This document shows, piece by piece, positions 52,851 to 64,000 of a DNA stretch of 64,000 nucleotides (position 1 is the stretch's first letter; each line of letters opens with the position of its first letter). Both the position numbers and the translations under genes were made by a program. The notes under the pieces are model-generated. The model worked only from the letters and a program-made list of their open reading frames with translations, ran no database searches and had not been told where the DNA came from. This DNA comes from Microcebus murinus. Lineage: Eukaryota; Chordata; Mammalia; Primates; Cheirogaleidae. The stretch is taken from NCBI RefSeq assembly GCF_040939455.1, contig NC_134112.1, forward strand, positions 63,381,001 to 63,445,000, in the 5' to 3' direction.

Positions 52851-55800
52851 CAGTGATCAGAATCTCTAAGAATTATTAGTAAACTCTTAACATGTATTCA
52901 TTTTCCCAAATGGATGAACCAAGTACCACAGTGGATGTTACCTAGCCTACAGTGGAACTACAGCCTACAGAACTCTACTATTCTCTGGCCCTACACATAA
53001 AGATTGGCAGCCTTCTTATAAAAGCATTATGTACCTAACTAGTATCAATAGTAGACCATTAAATCATAGACAGCCATTCAGCTATGTCTCCCACCAGAGC
53101 ATAAGACTCATAATAGCACAAAAAAGGGGACTTGACATAGCTTTGTTAAATATATAATCTGGTTGATCAAATTGACTTGGCCTCAGGACACAAAATGAAT
53201 TTGATTCTGCATAGTAACTTAGAGTGAGAGAATTATACAAAGAAAAGAAGCAACAGAAAAGAGAAACCAATGACAGGGGTGGAAGCACAAAAATGGCTAT
53301 TTGTATAATTCTTTGATTAAAATGTAAGAAAAAAATCAATAAAATCCATAACATTTAAAAATGCAAAAAGAGATTAATAGTCAAAATAGTAAGCCAGAGG
53401 ACTGGAGTGGAGATAATAATTTGGAAAAGGCTCCAAAGTAGACATGCCCACAGCAGAAGAGAGAGGTTAAGCTGTAGTAACAGTCACAGAGTCCAAAGTC
53501 TCGGTTTGGATGAGAAAATGTAAAAACAAATGCTATGTATATTATAATGTATGTGATGTTAGCAAATCACTTATAAATACGTAGTGATTTTTCACACTAT
53601 GTATATATAAATTGGAAAATTTTAAATGCCCAACTTAGATGAGGTAGATAAGGATAGGGAAGAAAGGCTTGTGGATTTTTCTGTTAAGTTTATGCCATTC
53701 TGATGCATGTGCTTTATCCAATATAATCAGTTTTTAATTATTCTCTTATAGAAAATGAATCACCAATGTTGTTAACTCTCTACTACCTTGGCTACTCCGC
53801 ACTTGATGGAGGTTTCAGCAGATGGTCCATTTCTGTTTTTCTAATAAAACATTTGTTGAAAGAAATTTAAAGTTGAGAAGCCAAATGAAATTTCTGAATT
53901 GGCTTTAAATCGAAATAATCCTTTCTTCCATGGTCTCCAGTATCAGAAAGAGTTCAGAGTTTACTATGTTAAGTATCCATTTGAAAAAGCACTCTTGAAG
54001 CAATATAGTTTAAAAAGTAATTATCAGCAGTTAGAAACTGCTTTTGCATATATACTTTGCAATTGTTTCAAAGCACTTTCAGTTATGGTTAATTCCAATC
54101 CAATATTATTTGACTTTTTTTACTTACAAACTCAAGAGAATCATCAAAAATAGAGCATCAGAAGTAGCCACAAGCAGGGTAAGAATGATTTGATGTGAAT
54201 AGTGCAATGTAAATATAACAATAAGTTACTCTCTCACAGTTACAGTTGTCTAAACTTAAAGATGACAAACATATAAAAACTAAAAATCAAGGACTCCCCA
54301 TATCAGGAATTTTAGGAACCAAAACAGATATGCAATCAAAATATTTATAACTGAAAAGAAAATCACAACTTTTGAAAAAGGGTTTTAATTGAGCTGTATT
54401 TTGGGATTAAATTTATAGCTATTGGTTAGTTGTCAGAAAAGCCAAACTGCTTTCCCAGATTATTAATTAAATAAAAATTTAACCTATAAGATTATTTTAT
54501 AACATAAAATTTGGTTTTAAATCACCAATTGTAGCATTTTCCAAAATTAGTATCCTATATGAATACAAAATATATTAAATGCACAAGTGTGAAAAATCTG
54601 TGTTACTATGGAAACAAGAATCTTTGTAAATTCTGATATATGTAATTTGGCATGAATTTATTTCATGAAAATAATATAATATGATTCTAAATCCAGTGGT
54701 TTAGATATTTACATATTTGTTAAAAACAAAGGAACTTAGGACTACCCTTGTTAAGATTTCAGAGAACCTTATAATCACCAAACCAATCTGTGGTTTTTTA
54801 AAAAATAATAATATTGTAACTAAGAAGTGCATACAATATAAGAAATTGCTGTTTGTGATATTTTACATATCCTTAGCAAGTCACTTGTACAGAAAACAAA
54901 AAGCAATATCCTTACTTGAGCTTTTTTGCTACCATTACCACTTACAGTGATCCCAGATTTTGTTTTTGCAAAATAATCTGAATAGTACTTGGAAACCTTG
55001 TCTCACAAAGAGTTAAACAAAGCACAGAAATATACTTCAACAAAAAGAATCAAAACAATACTGTGACCTAAAGAAAGCTTCACTTGCCAAAAGTTATACA
55101 CTAATAAGTTGCGACTAAATCCAGATCACCCAATTCTATGTCTCAAGTACCTTCATTTACAAAGAGAGAGGGCCAACTATAGTAGGGTGGGGTTTGCAGA
55201 ATTCTAACACTGACTCTGCTGTTAACCTACTTAGACTTTTTGAAGTCACTAAATTTCTCTGTGCCTTGGTTTCCTCTACCATACGGGGCTATTCTGATGA
55301 TAAACATAAGCAAATACTTGAATTTTTTGGCAGAAAAGCACTATATATATTTCCACTATGTTAATAATTTCCTCATCCCCACCTCAAGTTTCATTGATGC
55401 TAACTGATGCTAACATGTTTTTCTGGGTTTTTAGTTTTAAGCTTAAAATAACATTGTGAGAGAGAGTGTGTGTGTGTATCAGCCATCTCTTAACATGGCT
55501 ATCATTCTAACAAGATTCTTTTTTCTGACTTTCAAAATGCATAAAAATAGCATAACATTTTCATTTTTAGTATTATCAAAGCCTTGCCACCCAAGGCTGT
55601 GCATAATATTTGAGAAATTCACAACAAAATTTTCCACCACATTGCTCTCAACTTCTATAGAAATGCAATTAAAAACTCATATACTAGTCAGCCATTGCCC
55701 TATAAAGCTTAAATAATACCAGTGGAAGATTATAAAAATGCATTTTGCTTTTCAAAATAAGAGAATAATTCCAATTATAAATAAAAAACCTAGCATACAT

Positions 55801-56829
55801 TTTGAAAAATGAATACTAACAGTCCTAAAATAATGGAGATATATGATTTATATTCTAAATAATTCAACCATCTGCAATTGTCTTCCATTTTGTCAAGAGA
55901 CAGAATCCGGCCACTTGATATACTTAAGTCCAAAAAAATTATCCTAACTATTAATAGAAACTTATTTATAGGTAACCAAAATTAATAGAAAATTTAATGT
56001 TAAAATATTTTAGATTCAATACTTAAACCATTATTTTTATTTTGAAAGTATATCTTAAAATAACTTTACAACTTACAGACATTACTTTTTCCTTTGACAC
56101 ATCTATTTACTAACAACATTAGCATGCAGCTACATATTTAATATAATATTTAAGAAGTAGCAATCCACTCAGAAATGTGCCCAGGTCAAAAACAGAACTA
56201 GCCAATTGAAGTAAAATATTATGGCACATGATCAGTATATACCTACCAAATGAAAGGATTACCAAAGGAGAAGACCAAATAGTCATCTCCAAAAGTAATG
56301 CAGATGATTAAAGTTTTACCCCTGAGACTATGCTATCAGCAATGACATTTTAAAATATATATATTTTAGGGTATAATCACCTTATAGCAATTTGATTAAT
56401 ATTTTGCATGAATGAATACCCAAATGAACGAGTACTTAAGTTATGGCAACGTTTAACACCTTGAGATGTTCACAACAATTTGGAATACACAGAGAAGATG
56501 ACTCGAATACAAACAAACTAGTTGAAATTCAATGTGGCTCACAGTAAAGATGCAGTGGGTTTCTATTTGTAGAACAAAGAATCTCAACCAAAAACATATA
56601 TAGATTAAAATGTTCTCAAGTGCAATTATCAAGGCTTTAAAAGGAATATGTACTTTTTACTATGTAAGTCTTTCTTGCTCCCCAACCTCCCTGAAATTTT
56701 TAATGTTTGGCATAAGTGACCAACAAACCAGAATAGAACATACATTTTTAAAATACTAATTTACACACATTCTATTTAAGAAAAACATACAACCACTTAT
56801 ATATTTAGTCTTTTTTTAAAAAGCATCCT
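52851..56829. other. repeat-poor COG5 intron upstream of GPR22
   Basis: No Alu or young L1. A MIR-like fragment at about 55200-55310 ('aatttctctgtgccttggtttcc') is the only repeat recognised. The 84-codon frame at 53899-54153 has no domain and no splice context. Regulatory elements for GPR22 could lie here but none can be named. Confidence 0.45.
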
Positions 56830-56837
56830 TATATAAA
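56830..56837 (+). promoter_or_regulatory. candidate TATA box of GPR22
   Basis: The sequence TATATAAA lies about 500 bp upstream of the proposed first-exon donor at 57349 and is followed by a G-run. A start near 56860 would give a transcript unit of about 5.6 kb, close to the genomic span I recall for human GPR22. Placement is inferred; no transcript evidence is available here. Confidence 0.4.
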
Positions 56838-56864
56838 ACAGTGGGGGGGGAATCCCTGCTATAC

Positions 56865-57348
56865 ATATGAAGCACAGTTTAAGCCCAATACAACTGACCA
56901 ATCAAAATTAGTGAATGCACTGCATCTCTCTGCAGTGGAGAGAAGCGACAAGGTAGGCTGTCATTCTGCAAAAGCTGCCCAGAACAGGCTTTCCTCTGAA
57001 AAGCAGTGCCGTTCCTTTTTGGAAAGACTGAATCTAAATGTTGTCTCTGGAGACAAGAAGCCTTCAGTATGTTAAATTACTTCATTATGTATTTTCAGAT
57101 GCTTATTGATTCCACAGTAGGAAGAGTGAGAGACTGCAGCAGCCTCTAAGCAGCACTACATGTTCCATACATTAGCAGTACTGCTGAAACAATGGCACAG
57201 TACAGACACATATTTTCATTAAGGTCATTTTCGAAGAGATGTTTATGACCCTCTTCCCTCAGTCCTCTACTAACAAGTGAACAAAATGAATCAATCAAAA
57301 CTGGAAATGCTTCAACTACATCAAGAATGTATCAAATCTTTAGCAGAG
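56865..57348 (+). other. GPR22: predicted first (5' UTR) exon of GPR22
   Basis: The 3' boundary is a good donor, gcagag|gtaaga, at 57348/57349; the 5' boundary is only estimated from the TATA-like box. The segment is free of recognisable repeats and is less AT-rich than its surroundings. It contains several short upstream ORFs: 57069-57149 (26 codons), 57160-57222 (20 codons), 57192-57248 (18 codons), and one starting at 57286 that is still open at the donor. It could instead be an unrelated conserved intronic element. Confidence 0.5.
57286..57348 (+). other. upstream ORF start in the GPR22 leader, open at the splice donor
   Basis: An ATG with A at -3 opens 21 sense codons beginning MNQSKLEMLQ and running into the donor in phase 0. 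Splicing to 58275 adds 13 codons and a TGA at 58314-58316, giving 34 codons. Splicing directly to 60895 adds 46 codons and a TAA ending at 61035, overlapping the first 115 nt of the GPR22 frame in another phase. Either form would be expected to lower GPR22 translation. Whether any peptide has a function is unknown. Confidence 0.4.
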
Positions 57349-60300
57349 GTAAGACGTGTTCCTTATTATAGTATACGGCTGCTTTTGAACCGGCATAGTG
57401 GGGTAAAATTACTTTGAAAATTTTCAGCCTAAATTTTAAGAGTTTGTTTAATTCTACCTAATGCTAAACATGTATTTTTAGATCTATTTCTTTTAAGATA
57501 TAATTTAAATGAAATTTTTTAGGATGCATTGTTAAATACAAAAAATAATCTTTGTTGATTCATTACGAAGACATCAGCTTTTAAGTCACTTCAGACATAT
57601 TAAATATTCTTAATGTACTCAGTACAGTTTTCCTCAGATGTTCAAAAAATGCTTGTACCTCTTAAAAGAACAAGGTTTACTATTCAGCTGTTTCAGCTGT
57701 TATTATTTAGTTTTATGTTAATTATTGGACATGTTTATTGAAGATATTTAATTTGCAGTTACATTTTTGTATTACCTTTTACATTTCAACTACATAATTC
57801 ATCAATGGAAATTTATAGTATCTTATCGTGGAATCTGTTTTAATGAGTTAAAATTCAAACCATGTGCTAATAATTAAGCAAACTACAATATTTTTACAGC
57901 ATGAGATGTTCAATTTATTACAGAGGGAATGACAATATGTTTAGTGTATGCTAACTGTTCATAATCTCTGAAAATACAGGTTAGCTTCTAAAACGAGAGC
58001 AGAAATTAGTTTAAAAAATACAGCTTTTCACTCAGTTATATTTGAAATGTTAACTCAATTGTTAAATAATATATACAACCTTTACTAGGAAAAGCAATCT
58101 TTTATATAAAGAAATTCTTCATTTTATGTATATAGCTGTGGCTCTAGTAATACAGCTTATTTTCATAACAAATATTGTTTGGTTTTAAAATTAAAAAAAA
58201 ACTAAGGTAACTTTTAATTAATTGGAAATTATTAAAAATCCTACTTCTTAACCATTTTTTTTTCTTTTCACAAGGGTCCACAGCAGCTAATTCAGTATTT
58301 ACAACCGATTATATGAAGAATGCAATTGACTGAGCTTCTCCCTAGCTGTCTGAACCACGGACTGCAAGATATCCTGTAATGCATGATTTTAAGACATTAA
58401 GGAGTTAAAACCAGGGAAAAGGTCTACATTACTGTTGGAATATAACAAATGGACAGCATCCTAAGAAGCTACTACATAAAATAACCACAGAAAGAAAAAT
58501 AATACAACCATAAAAGCCTGAAAACAAAATGGTGAGCTTTTTTAAAGAAGTTGTTCATACTTTAACATACCAGAATTGTGGAAGCTACTGATTCTTGAAT
58601 AATGAAACATGAGTTTACAAAAGGAAAATGACATACTTTACCAGCAAGCAAAATGAAGCTTTAACAAGTGTTTTCTGCACTAGATATTCAGATAGTCATA
58701 TCAATTGATGTGGACTAATGGATTTTTCCATCTGAGTTTTATGACCAATTATGTATCCTCTTCTAATGAAAACAAACCAAATTAAGTGGCAGATGGTTTT
58801 TATCAAAAAAACATGGACTGGATTTATAATATAAAGCAAGTTATGTGATCAAGAAATCATTTCAAAATAATAAGGACTGCTAAAGAAACAGATTTATAAT
58901 TGTATCAAAAGGATGTCTAAATTTATTTTAGAAGTTAGAAACCTTATGTTTCCTTTTTTGTTTTCACATATTCTGGAAAATAAAGAGACTATCATATACT
59001 CCCTCAAAGGGAAACATAATTCCTATCATTTGAGGAAGTTTCTCTTGGTCGTGACTTTTTAAGGCAAAACAAACATAAATATGTACTGTTTTTAGAAATT
59101 TATCAGCCAACTAAATCTCATAATTCATGCAGTTGAAGTGTTGGAGAGAAAATGAGAGAATTCCTACAAGACATGAAATAAAACACAGCTACTTCATTGT
59201 TGTCAGGTAAAAAGTCATGTTAAAATTTGTGAATGACATCATGTATCAATTTGTGAAAAACTGCCATAGTGAGACAAAAGGCCAATAAGGCAACAGCAAA
59301 CAGGTAGGTCAGAAGATGCATGCACCCACCACACTGTTTAACATTTACACAAGAATAGAATCATGCTCTAGAGGAGATGCATTTTTCTTAATGATCATCT
59401 AACTTGACATCTCTGGTTTATTTACTTATAAATCTAGGCCAATGTGACAAAGATCTGATGTTTAATCTGTCAGTTCAGAAAATTTGGCACACTCAAAATT
59501 TTCCATTTTTATAGGATTTCAATTTTAGCTAAGACCTTCATTTACTCAAATATTTCTCTAGTAATACTTTATATCAACTCAATAGAAATGTTATCATTTA
59601 TGTTTCTGAAATACCCCCAAAATAATATGCATAAATAAAACTGTATACTAAAACTTGTCAAAGGTAACATCAAGTAAAGGTTAACATGAATTTTGAAGAT
59701 TATTAATTTTTAATATGTATGTTTGAATATGGTTTTGCAGTTGAAATGCTGTACTTGAAATGTGAAATATAGTTGGTTGTATGATTTCATATTTTAAACT
59801 GAGTATATTATTACTGACGATTTAGCCCAGAACATCAGACATTTTTATAAATTACTCTAAACCCCTATAAATTAAAATATAGATTTGCATGAATTAGTGT
59901 TTTTTTAAGTTTTCTTCAAAATTATACAGTGCATGATGTAGACAAAAGGTTTTACAAGTAATGTGTAACTTTAAAAGCTTCCTCAAAAAAATGGGCTTCA
60001 CATACTCCTCTTCCCTAAAATTTCATCTTTTAAAGGCTCAGTTTAAACAAATAAAATCAACTGATATAGTATTTTATACTACTTTAAAAACAGCTATTTC
60101 TTAATACAATATTTAATTTCAATTTTCTCCTTCCACAACATACAAGAGGGTGTGGTCACAAAATAAATCATTCACAGGAGTGATTAGTGCTCTTTTACCA
60201 AGCTTTGTGATTTTTTACTTTAGCACACAGTTCCTTTTCTTCTAATTTTTATAAGTTTGCCAATTGTAAAGTTCAGTGAGCATTTTAACTGTGATATACA

Positions 60301-60894
60301 AAATACTTATCAATCATTTACTATTTCTGTGGGAAATAACTCCAAAAATCCCCAAGCACATTGTAGACTTCTGAATATGAAATTCAATTTCAAACTAGTA
60401 CTCTGTATCATTTATCATTTTCAATGAACACTTGTCCTGTTCATTTGAAATCTTATGGGAATAATTACTCCTATAATCATTGTGCTAGAGCACATTAAAA
60501 TATCATTTATTTCTTACATAATCATATTTTTAATGAAATTTTAAAACACTGGGCTAAAATTAGTTTTGTATACTGGGTAGTTTTATTATACAAAACTATA
60601 CTTTATATCAAGAAATGAGCTTAAAAACCCAAATGAGGAACACCCTTTAGCATATTAAATAATTTTACACTACAAGGGGAATTTTCCATACAGTTATTTC
60701 TTCAAAAGGAAACCACAGTTTTCATTTACATCAGAACAATGCAACCTGGATGTTTAAGTCTATATTTTCCATTAATAGTTTACAAACTAAAAATTAAATT
60801 CAGTATACAATAAAAAAGATGTTTAACAAGGACCTGTTTTATATGTCATTTAAATTGCCAAATATCAAATAGTTTATTCTATTTCACTTTCTAG
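57349..60894 (+). other. GPR22: predicted GPR22 leader intron(s)
   Basis: This AT-rich, repeat-poor stretch separates the gtaaga donor at 57349 from the acceptor tttcactttctag ending at 60894. I see no Alu or L1 in it, unlike the rest of the window, which suggests constraint or an insertion-poor neighbourhood. One candidate leader exon lies inside it at 58275-58421. Confidence 0.45.
58275..58421 (+). other. candidate alternative second leader exon of GPR22
   Basis: A strong acceptor (a long T/C tract then cacaag) precedes this segment, and a weaker donor (gggaaaag|gtctac) follows it. Including it would close the uORF that begins at 57286 after 13 further codons. I cannot confirm that it is used; the pyrimidine tract is the main support and the donor is the weak point. 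Confidence 0.3.
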
Positions 60895-60920
60895 GGGAAA
60901 AAACCAACTGCTCCAAAAGA
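60895..60920 (+). other. GPR22: 5' UTR part of the GPR22 coding exon
   Basis: The 26 nt between the acceptor tttctag (ending at 60894) and the GPR22 ATG. The Kozak context is AAAAGA before ATG, with A at -3 and T at +4. Confidence 0.6.
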
Positions 60921-62222
60921 ATGTGTTTTTCTCCCATTCTGGAAATCAACATGCAGTCTGAATCTAACATTACAGTGCGAGATGACATTGATGACATCAA
61001 CACCAATATGTACCAACCACTATCATATCCATTAAGCTTTCAAGTGTCTCTCACCGGATTTCTTATGTTAGAAATTGTGTTGGGACTTGGCAGCAACCTC
61101 ACCGTATTGGTACTTTACTGCATGAAATCCAACTTAATCAACTCTGTCAGTAACATTATTACAATGAATCTTCATGTACTTGATGTAATAATTTGTGTGG
61201 GATGTATTCCTCTAACTATAGTTATCCTTCTGCTTTCACTGGAGAGTAACACTGCTCTCATCTGCTGTTTCCATGAGGCTTGTGTATCTTTTGCAAGTGT
61301 CTCAACAGCAATCAACGTTTTTGCTATCACTTTGGACAGATACGACATCTCTGTAAAACCTGCAAACCGAATTCTGACAATGGGCAGAGCTGTAATGTTA
61401 ATGACATCCATTTGGATTTTTTCTTTTTTCTCTTTCCTGATTCCCTTTATTGAGGTAAATTTCTTCAGTCTTCAAAGTGGAAATACATGGGAAAACAGGA
61501 CACTTTTATGTGTCAGTACAAATGAATACTACACTGAACTGGGAATGTATTATCACTTGCTAGTACAGATCCCAATATTCTTTTTCACTGTTATAGTAAT
61601 GTTAATCACATATACCAAAATACTTCAGGCTCTCAATATTCGAATAGGCACAAGATTTTCAACAGGGCAGAAGAAGAAAACAAGAAAGAAAAAGACAATT
61701 TCTCTAACCACACAACATGAGACTACAGACATGTCACAAAGCAGTGGTGGGAGAAATGTAGTCTTTGGTGTAAGAACTTCAGTTTCTGTAATAATTGCCC
61801 TCCGGCGAGCTGTGAAACGACACCGTGAACGACGAGAAAGACAAAAAAGAGTCTTCAAAATGTCCTTATTGATTATTTCTACATTTCTTCTCTGCTGGAC
61901 GCCAATTTCTGTTTTAAATACCACCATTTTATGTTTAGGCCCAAGTGACCTTTTAGTAAAATTAAGATTGTGTTTTCTAGTCATGGCTTATGGAACAACT
62001 ATATTTCACCCACTCTTATATGCATTCACTAGACAAAAGTTTCAAAAGGTCTTGAAAAGTAAAATGAAAAAGCGAGTTGTTTCCATAGTGGAAGCTGATC
62101 CTATGCCTAATAATGCTGTAATACACAACTCTTGGATAGATCCTAAAAGAAACAAAAAAATTACCTTTGAAGATAGTGAAATAAGAGAGAAATGTTTGGT
62201 ACCACAAGTTGTCACAGACTAG
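60921..62222 (+). CDS. GPR22: GPR22, orphan class A G-protein-coupled receptor, complete
   Basis: An intact 433-codon frame, the length I recall for mammalian GPR22. The extracellular N-terminus carries an N-glycosylation sequon at N16-I-T and has no signal peptide. Seven hydrophobic segments follow: TM1 has GLGSN with N59; TM2 has NLHVLD with D88 and P97; TM3 has Cys115/116 and an intact DRY at 139-141; ICL3 is long and very basic (about residues 240-310); TM6 has CWTP; TM7 has HPLLY in place of NPxxY. A cytoplasmic tail of about 70 residues ends VPQVVTD. The family is an orphan rhodopsin-like receptor expressed mainly in heart and brain, reported to couple to Gi/o and to protect the heart under pressure overload. 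The start ATG has A at -3 and lies 26 nt inside the last exon; Met11 and Met30 are alternative starts. The gene is nested antisense in a COG5 intron. No frameshift or stop is present. Confidence 0.98.
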   Translation: MCFSPILEINMQSESNITVRDDIDDINTNMYQPLSYPLSFQVSLTGFLMLEIVLGLGSNLTVLVLYCMKSNLINSVSNIITMNLHVLDVIICVGCIPLTIVILLLSLESNTALICCFHEACVSFASVSTAINVFAITLDRYDISVKPANRILTMGRAVMLMTSIWIFSFFSFLIPFIEVNFFSLQSGNTWENRTLLCVSTNEYYTELGMYYHLLVQIPIFFFTVIVMLITYTKILQALNIRIGTRFSTGQKKKTRKKKTISLTTQHETTDMSQSSGGRNVVFGVRTSVSVIIALRRAVKRHRERRERQKRVFKMSLLIISTFLLCWTPISVLNTTILCLGPSDLLVKLRLCFLVMAYGTTIFHPLLYAFTRQKFQKVLKSKMKKRVVSIVEADPMPNNAVIHNSWIDPKRNKKITFEDSEIREKCLVPQVVTD

Positions 62223-62520
62223 GGAAAAGTTTAAGTTTCACAAAATCCACAGTCAGACGAGTTTTAAATTTAACTTGTAAAAAAATGAAATTACTGCCAA
62301 ATATAAGAAAAAAAATTTAAGTATTGGTTATGTTGTAAATTTTCAATGTGAATGTCAATTAGATTAGGTCATATATATTCAATTTCTTCATTATTTAATG
62401 TATTTGTTGCATGGCAGTTTGTTAAAGTAATATCATATGTATATTTTGTCAATATTATGTCCATCAGAAGATATTCATGTAAGTCATATTTTCTAAAGAA
62501 TAAATACATAGCCTTAAAAC
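62223..62520 (+). other. GPR22: predicted GPR22 3' UTR
   Basis: AT-rich sequence after the TAG stop. AATAAA at 62499-62504 is the first canonical poly(A) signal downstream, so cleavage near 62520 is likely. Longer isoforms are possible, because further AT-rich sequence and a T-tract follow. Confidence 0.55.
62499..62504 (+). terminator. poly(A) signal AATAAA for GPR22
   Basis: First AATAAA hexamer after the stop codon, 277 nt downstream. A T-rich tract follows at about 62568-62590 and could serve as the downstream element. Confidence 0.5.
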
Positions 62521-64000
62521 AGTGTATAACTTTAAAATGTAACTGACATAGGTATCTTTGCTTTCTTTTTTTTTTCTTTTTTTTTTTTTATAAAGTATAT
62601 TGTTTCTAAGCCACAAATTACAGATATATTTGTATGGTGATAACTGGAATAGCATTTTAACATAAAAGCCAAAATTATGGACTCAAAACAATCAAAACAA
62701 TCCAGGATTTTCTGTACCACTATGTTTCCTGATATAGTATATACTTAATGTTAATATTTGACATATCAAAAATAAGGGACTATATATAAAACTATTTTTT
62801 CTTTTGAATGTAGAAAATCATAGTGTTTAACAGGATTTTAAAATCCACGAACCAAAAAACAATCTTGTATATGTACACCAAGATAGGGAAACTTTAAAAT
62901 TCAAGTTTACTATGAAAAAAATATTGATTTTTCTAAGATCAAATAATATACAAATGAACCTACAATAAAGGGAAGGAATAATACTAAAGTACCAGCCTAT
63001 TTCTTCCTTCCTCATTTTGCTTGAGTCTAAGACAAATGCTCTAGATTAATATACTGGTAAAAAAACAGTACATTAAAATAAACCAATTTCTGAACTTTAT
63101 TCAATTCAGCCTTTTGTATAACAGAAGTTAACTATCCAAATCTGAATACCAGGAGGGGGAAAAGAAAAAAGAGACTTTATATCATTGTAGAAAAGCCTAA
63201 CAAAGCCAACTGTTTATAATTTTAGATACATAGCATTTTAGAGTAATAAAATTTACACAATGTTCCTATGTAATCATAGCTCCCAAGTATTTCAAAATAT
63301 AGTTCTATTTCCACTCTGAAATCATTAAAGCAATAAATCTTGTCATTTTTTCTAACTCTACCACCACTTAATTTAAGCACCTTTGTTTCCAATCCTGAAT
63401 TCATCTTGAAAAACTATGAAATTATCAACCCTAACTATAGATTATAAGGATTGAGATCTCATATCAAATATTTTCCAATTATTATAATGTTATAATCTAT
63501 CAATGAGTACTAATATCATTGTGTCAGAAAATTAGCAATAAGTTACTTAAAACGGGCAAATACTACATTATAACTGGTTAGCTGGACAACTTTTATTCTA
63601 TTTTTTAACACTGTATTCACTAACCAAGTGGCAACTCATTTTTAAATAAAAAAAAATTATGTTCAACAATTCAATGATATATCATTTTCATATAAATAAA
63701 AGAGATTCATTCATCTAGTTTACTAAATAATTCATGGAGAAATGAACACCATGCAAAAGCTTGAACAAACTGAGGTTACATGGCAAATTAAATAGTGATT
63801 TACTGTTGATAAGGATGTTAACTTATTGTCAAATCTTGGTAAAGACCCAGTTTACTTCTGCCTTATTTTCTACTGTTTTATGGAAATAAAAAAATATTTC
63901 AATTTGATAAAATGTAGCATAAGACATATTTTTTGAAACCCTGAAGAGAAATTAACACTTCATGTATAAAATATCAAGAAAATTTTCATTTGATAAATAC
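62521..64000. other. COG5 intron downstream of GPR22
   Basis: AT-rich, with a T-tract near 62568-62590. No gene, exon or confident repeat is recognised. Confidence 0.5.

Noticed and set aside
53899..54153. 84-codon open frame in the repeat-poor zone
   Set aside because: No domain, no splice sites and no nearby promoter; length is within chance for this AT content.
61172..61984. Antisense frames opposite GPR22
   Set aside because: Shadows of the GPR22 coding strand with no independent signal.

Overview
The window is vertebrate, almost certainly strepsirrhine primate (lemur-like), DNA. The evidence is a large set of dimeric Alu elements whose middle carries the 'ttggccaactaaaaata' segment and whose right arm reads 'gctgtgagctaggctgacgcca'. 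I associate both with lemur-type Alus; this is recalled, not searched. Further support comes from primate L1s, L2, MIR and Tigger1, and from two genes with near-human protein sequence. No prokaryotic, viral-episome or CRISPR-like system is present.

Only two protein-coding genes are supported. (1) COG5, subunit 5 of the conserved oligomeric Golgi complex, is transcribed on the minus strand. One 131-bp internal exon (3654-3784) is visible with consensus splice sites. No other COG5 exon was recognised, so 3785-64000 appears to be the intron upstream of that exon and 1-3653 the start of the intron downstream of it. (2) GPR22, an orphan class A GPCR, lies on the plus strand as an intact single-exon 433-codon reading frame (60921-62222). 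It is nested inside the COG5 intron in the opposite orientation, which matches the human 7q22.3 arrangement. A TATA-like box (56830), a first non-coding exon ending at 57348, a possible second leader exon (58275-58421), a coding-exon acceptor (60894) and a poly(A) signal (62499) can be proposed. The proposed leader contains several upstream ORFs. One becomes either a closed 34-codon uORF or a 67-codon uORF overlapping the GPR22 start, depending on splicing.

The rest is intronic DNA built from layered mobile elements. 1-6.5 kb: L1 fragments (one broken by a solo-LTR-like insert), the COG5 exon and a monomeric Alu. 6.5-14.6 kb: a cluster of lemur-type Alus, an L1 fragment, a TA-flanked MITE and a MIR/LTR/Alu nest. 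14.6-20.2 kb: old LTRs, a tiny poly(A) retroposon and an L1 nested in another L1. 20-25 kb: Alus and a mosaic L1. 25-36 kb: MIR, L2 and LTRs. 36.6-40.8 kb: a Tigger1 DNA transposon in an L2, with an Alu inside the Tigger1. 43.7-48.8 kb: a long old L1. 48.8-52.3 kb: an unidentified block followed by an antisense ERVL-type fragment with LTR, primer-binding site and RNase H remnants. 52.8-64 kb: repeat-poor sequence around GPR22.

I did not find a convincing new biological system. The best leads are the splice-dependent uORF arrangement of GPR22, the MITE at 13.1 kb and the 44-bp retroposon at 15.3 kb.
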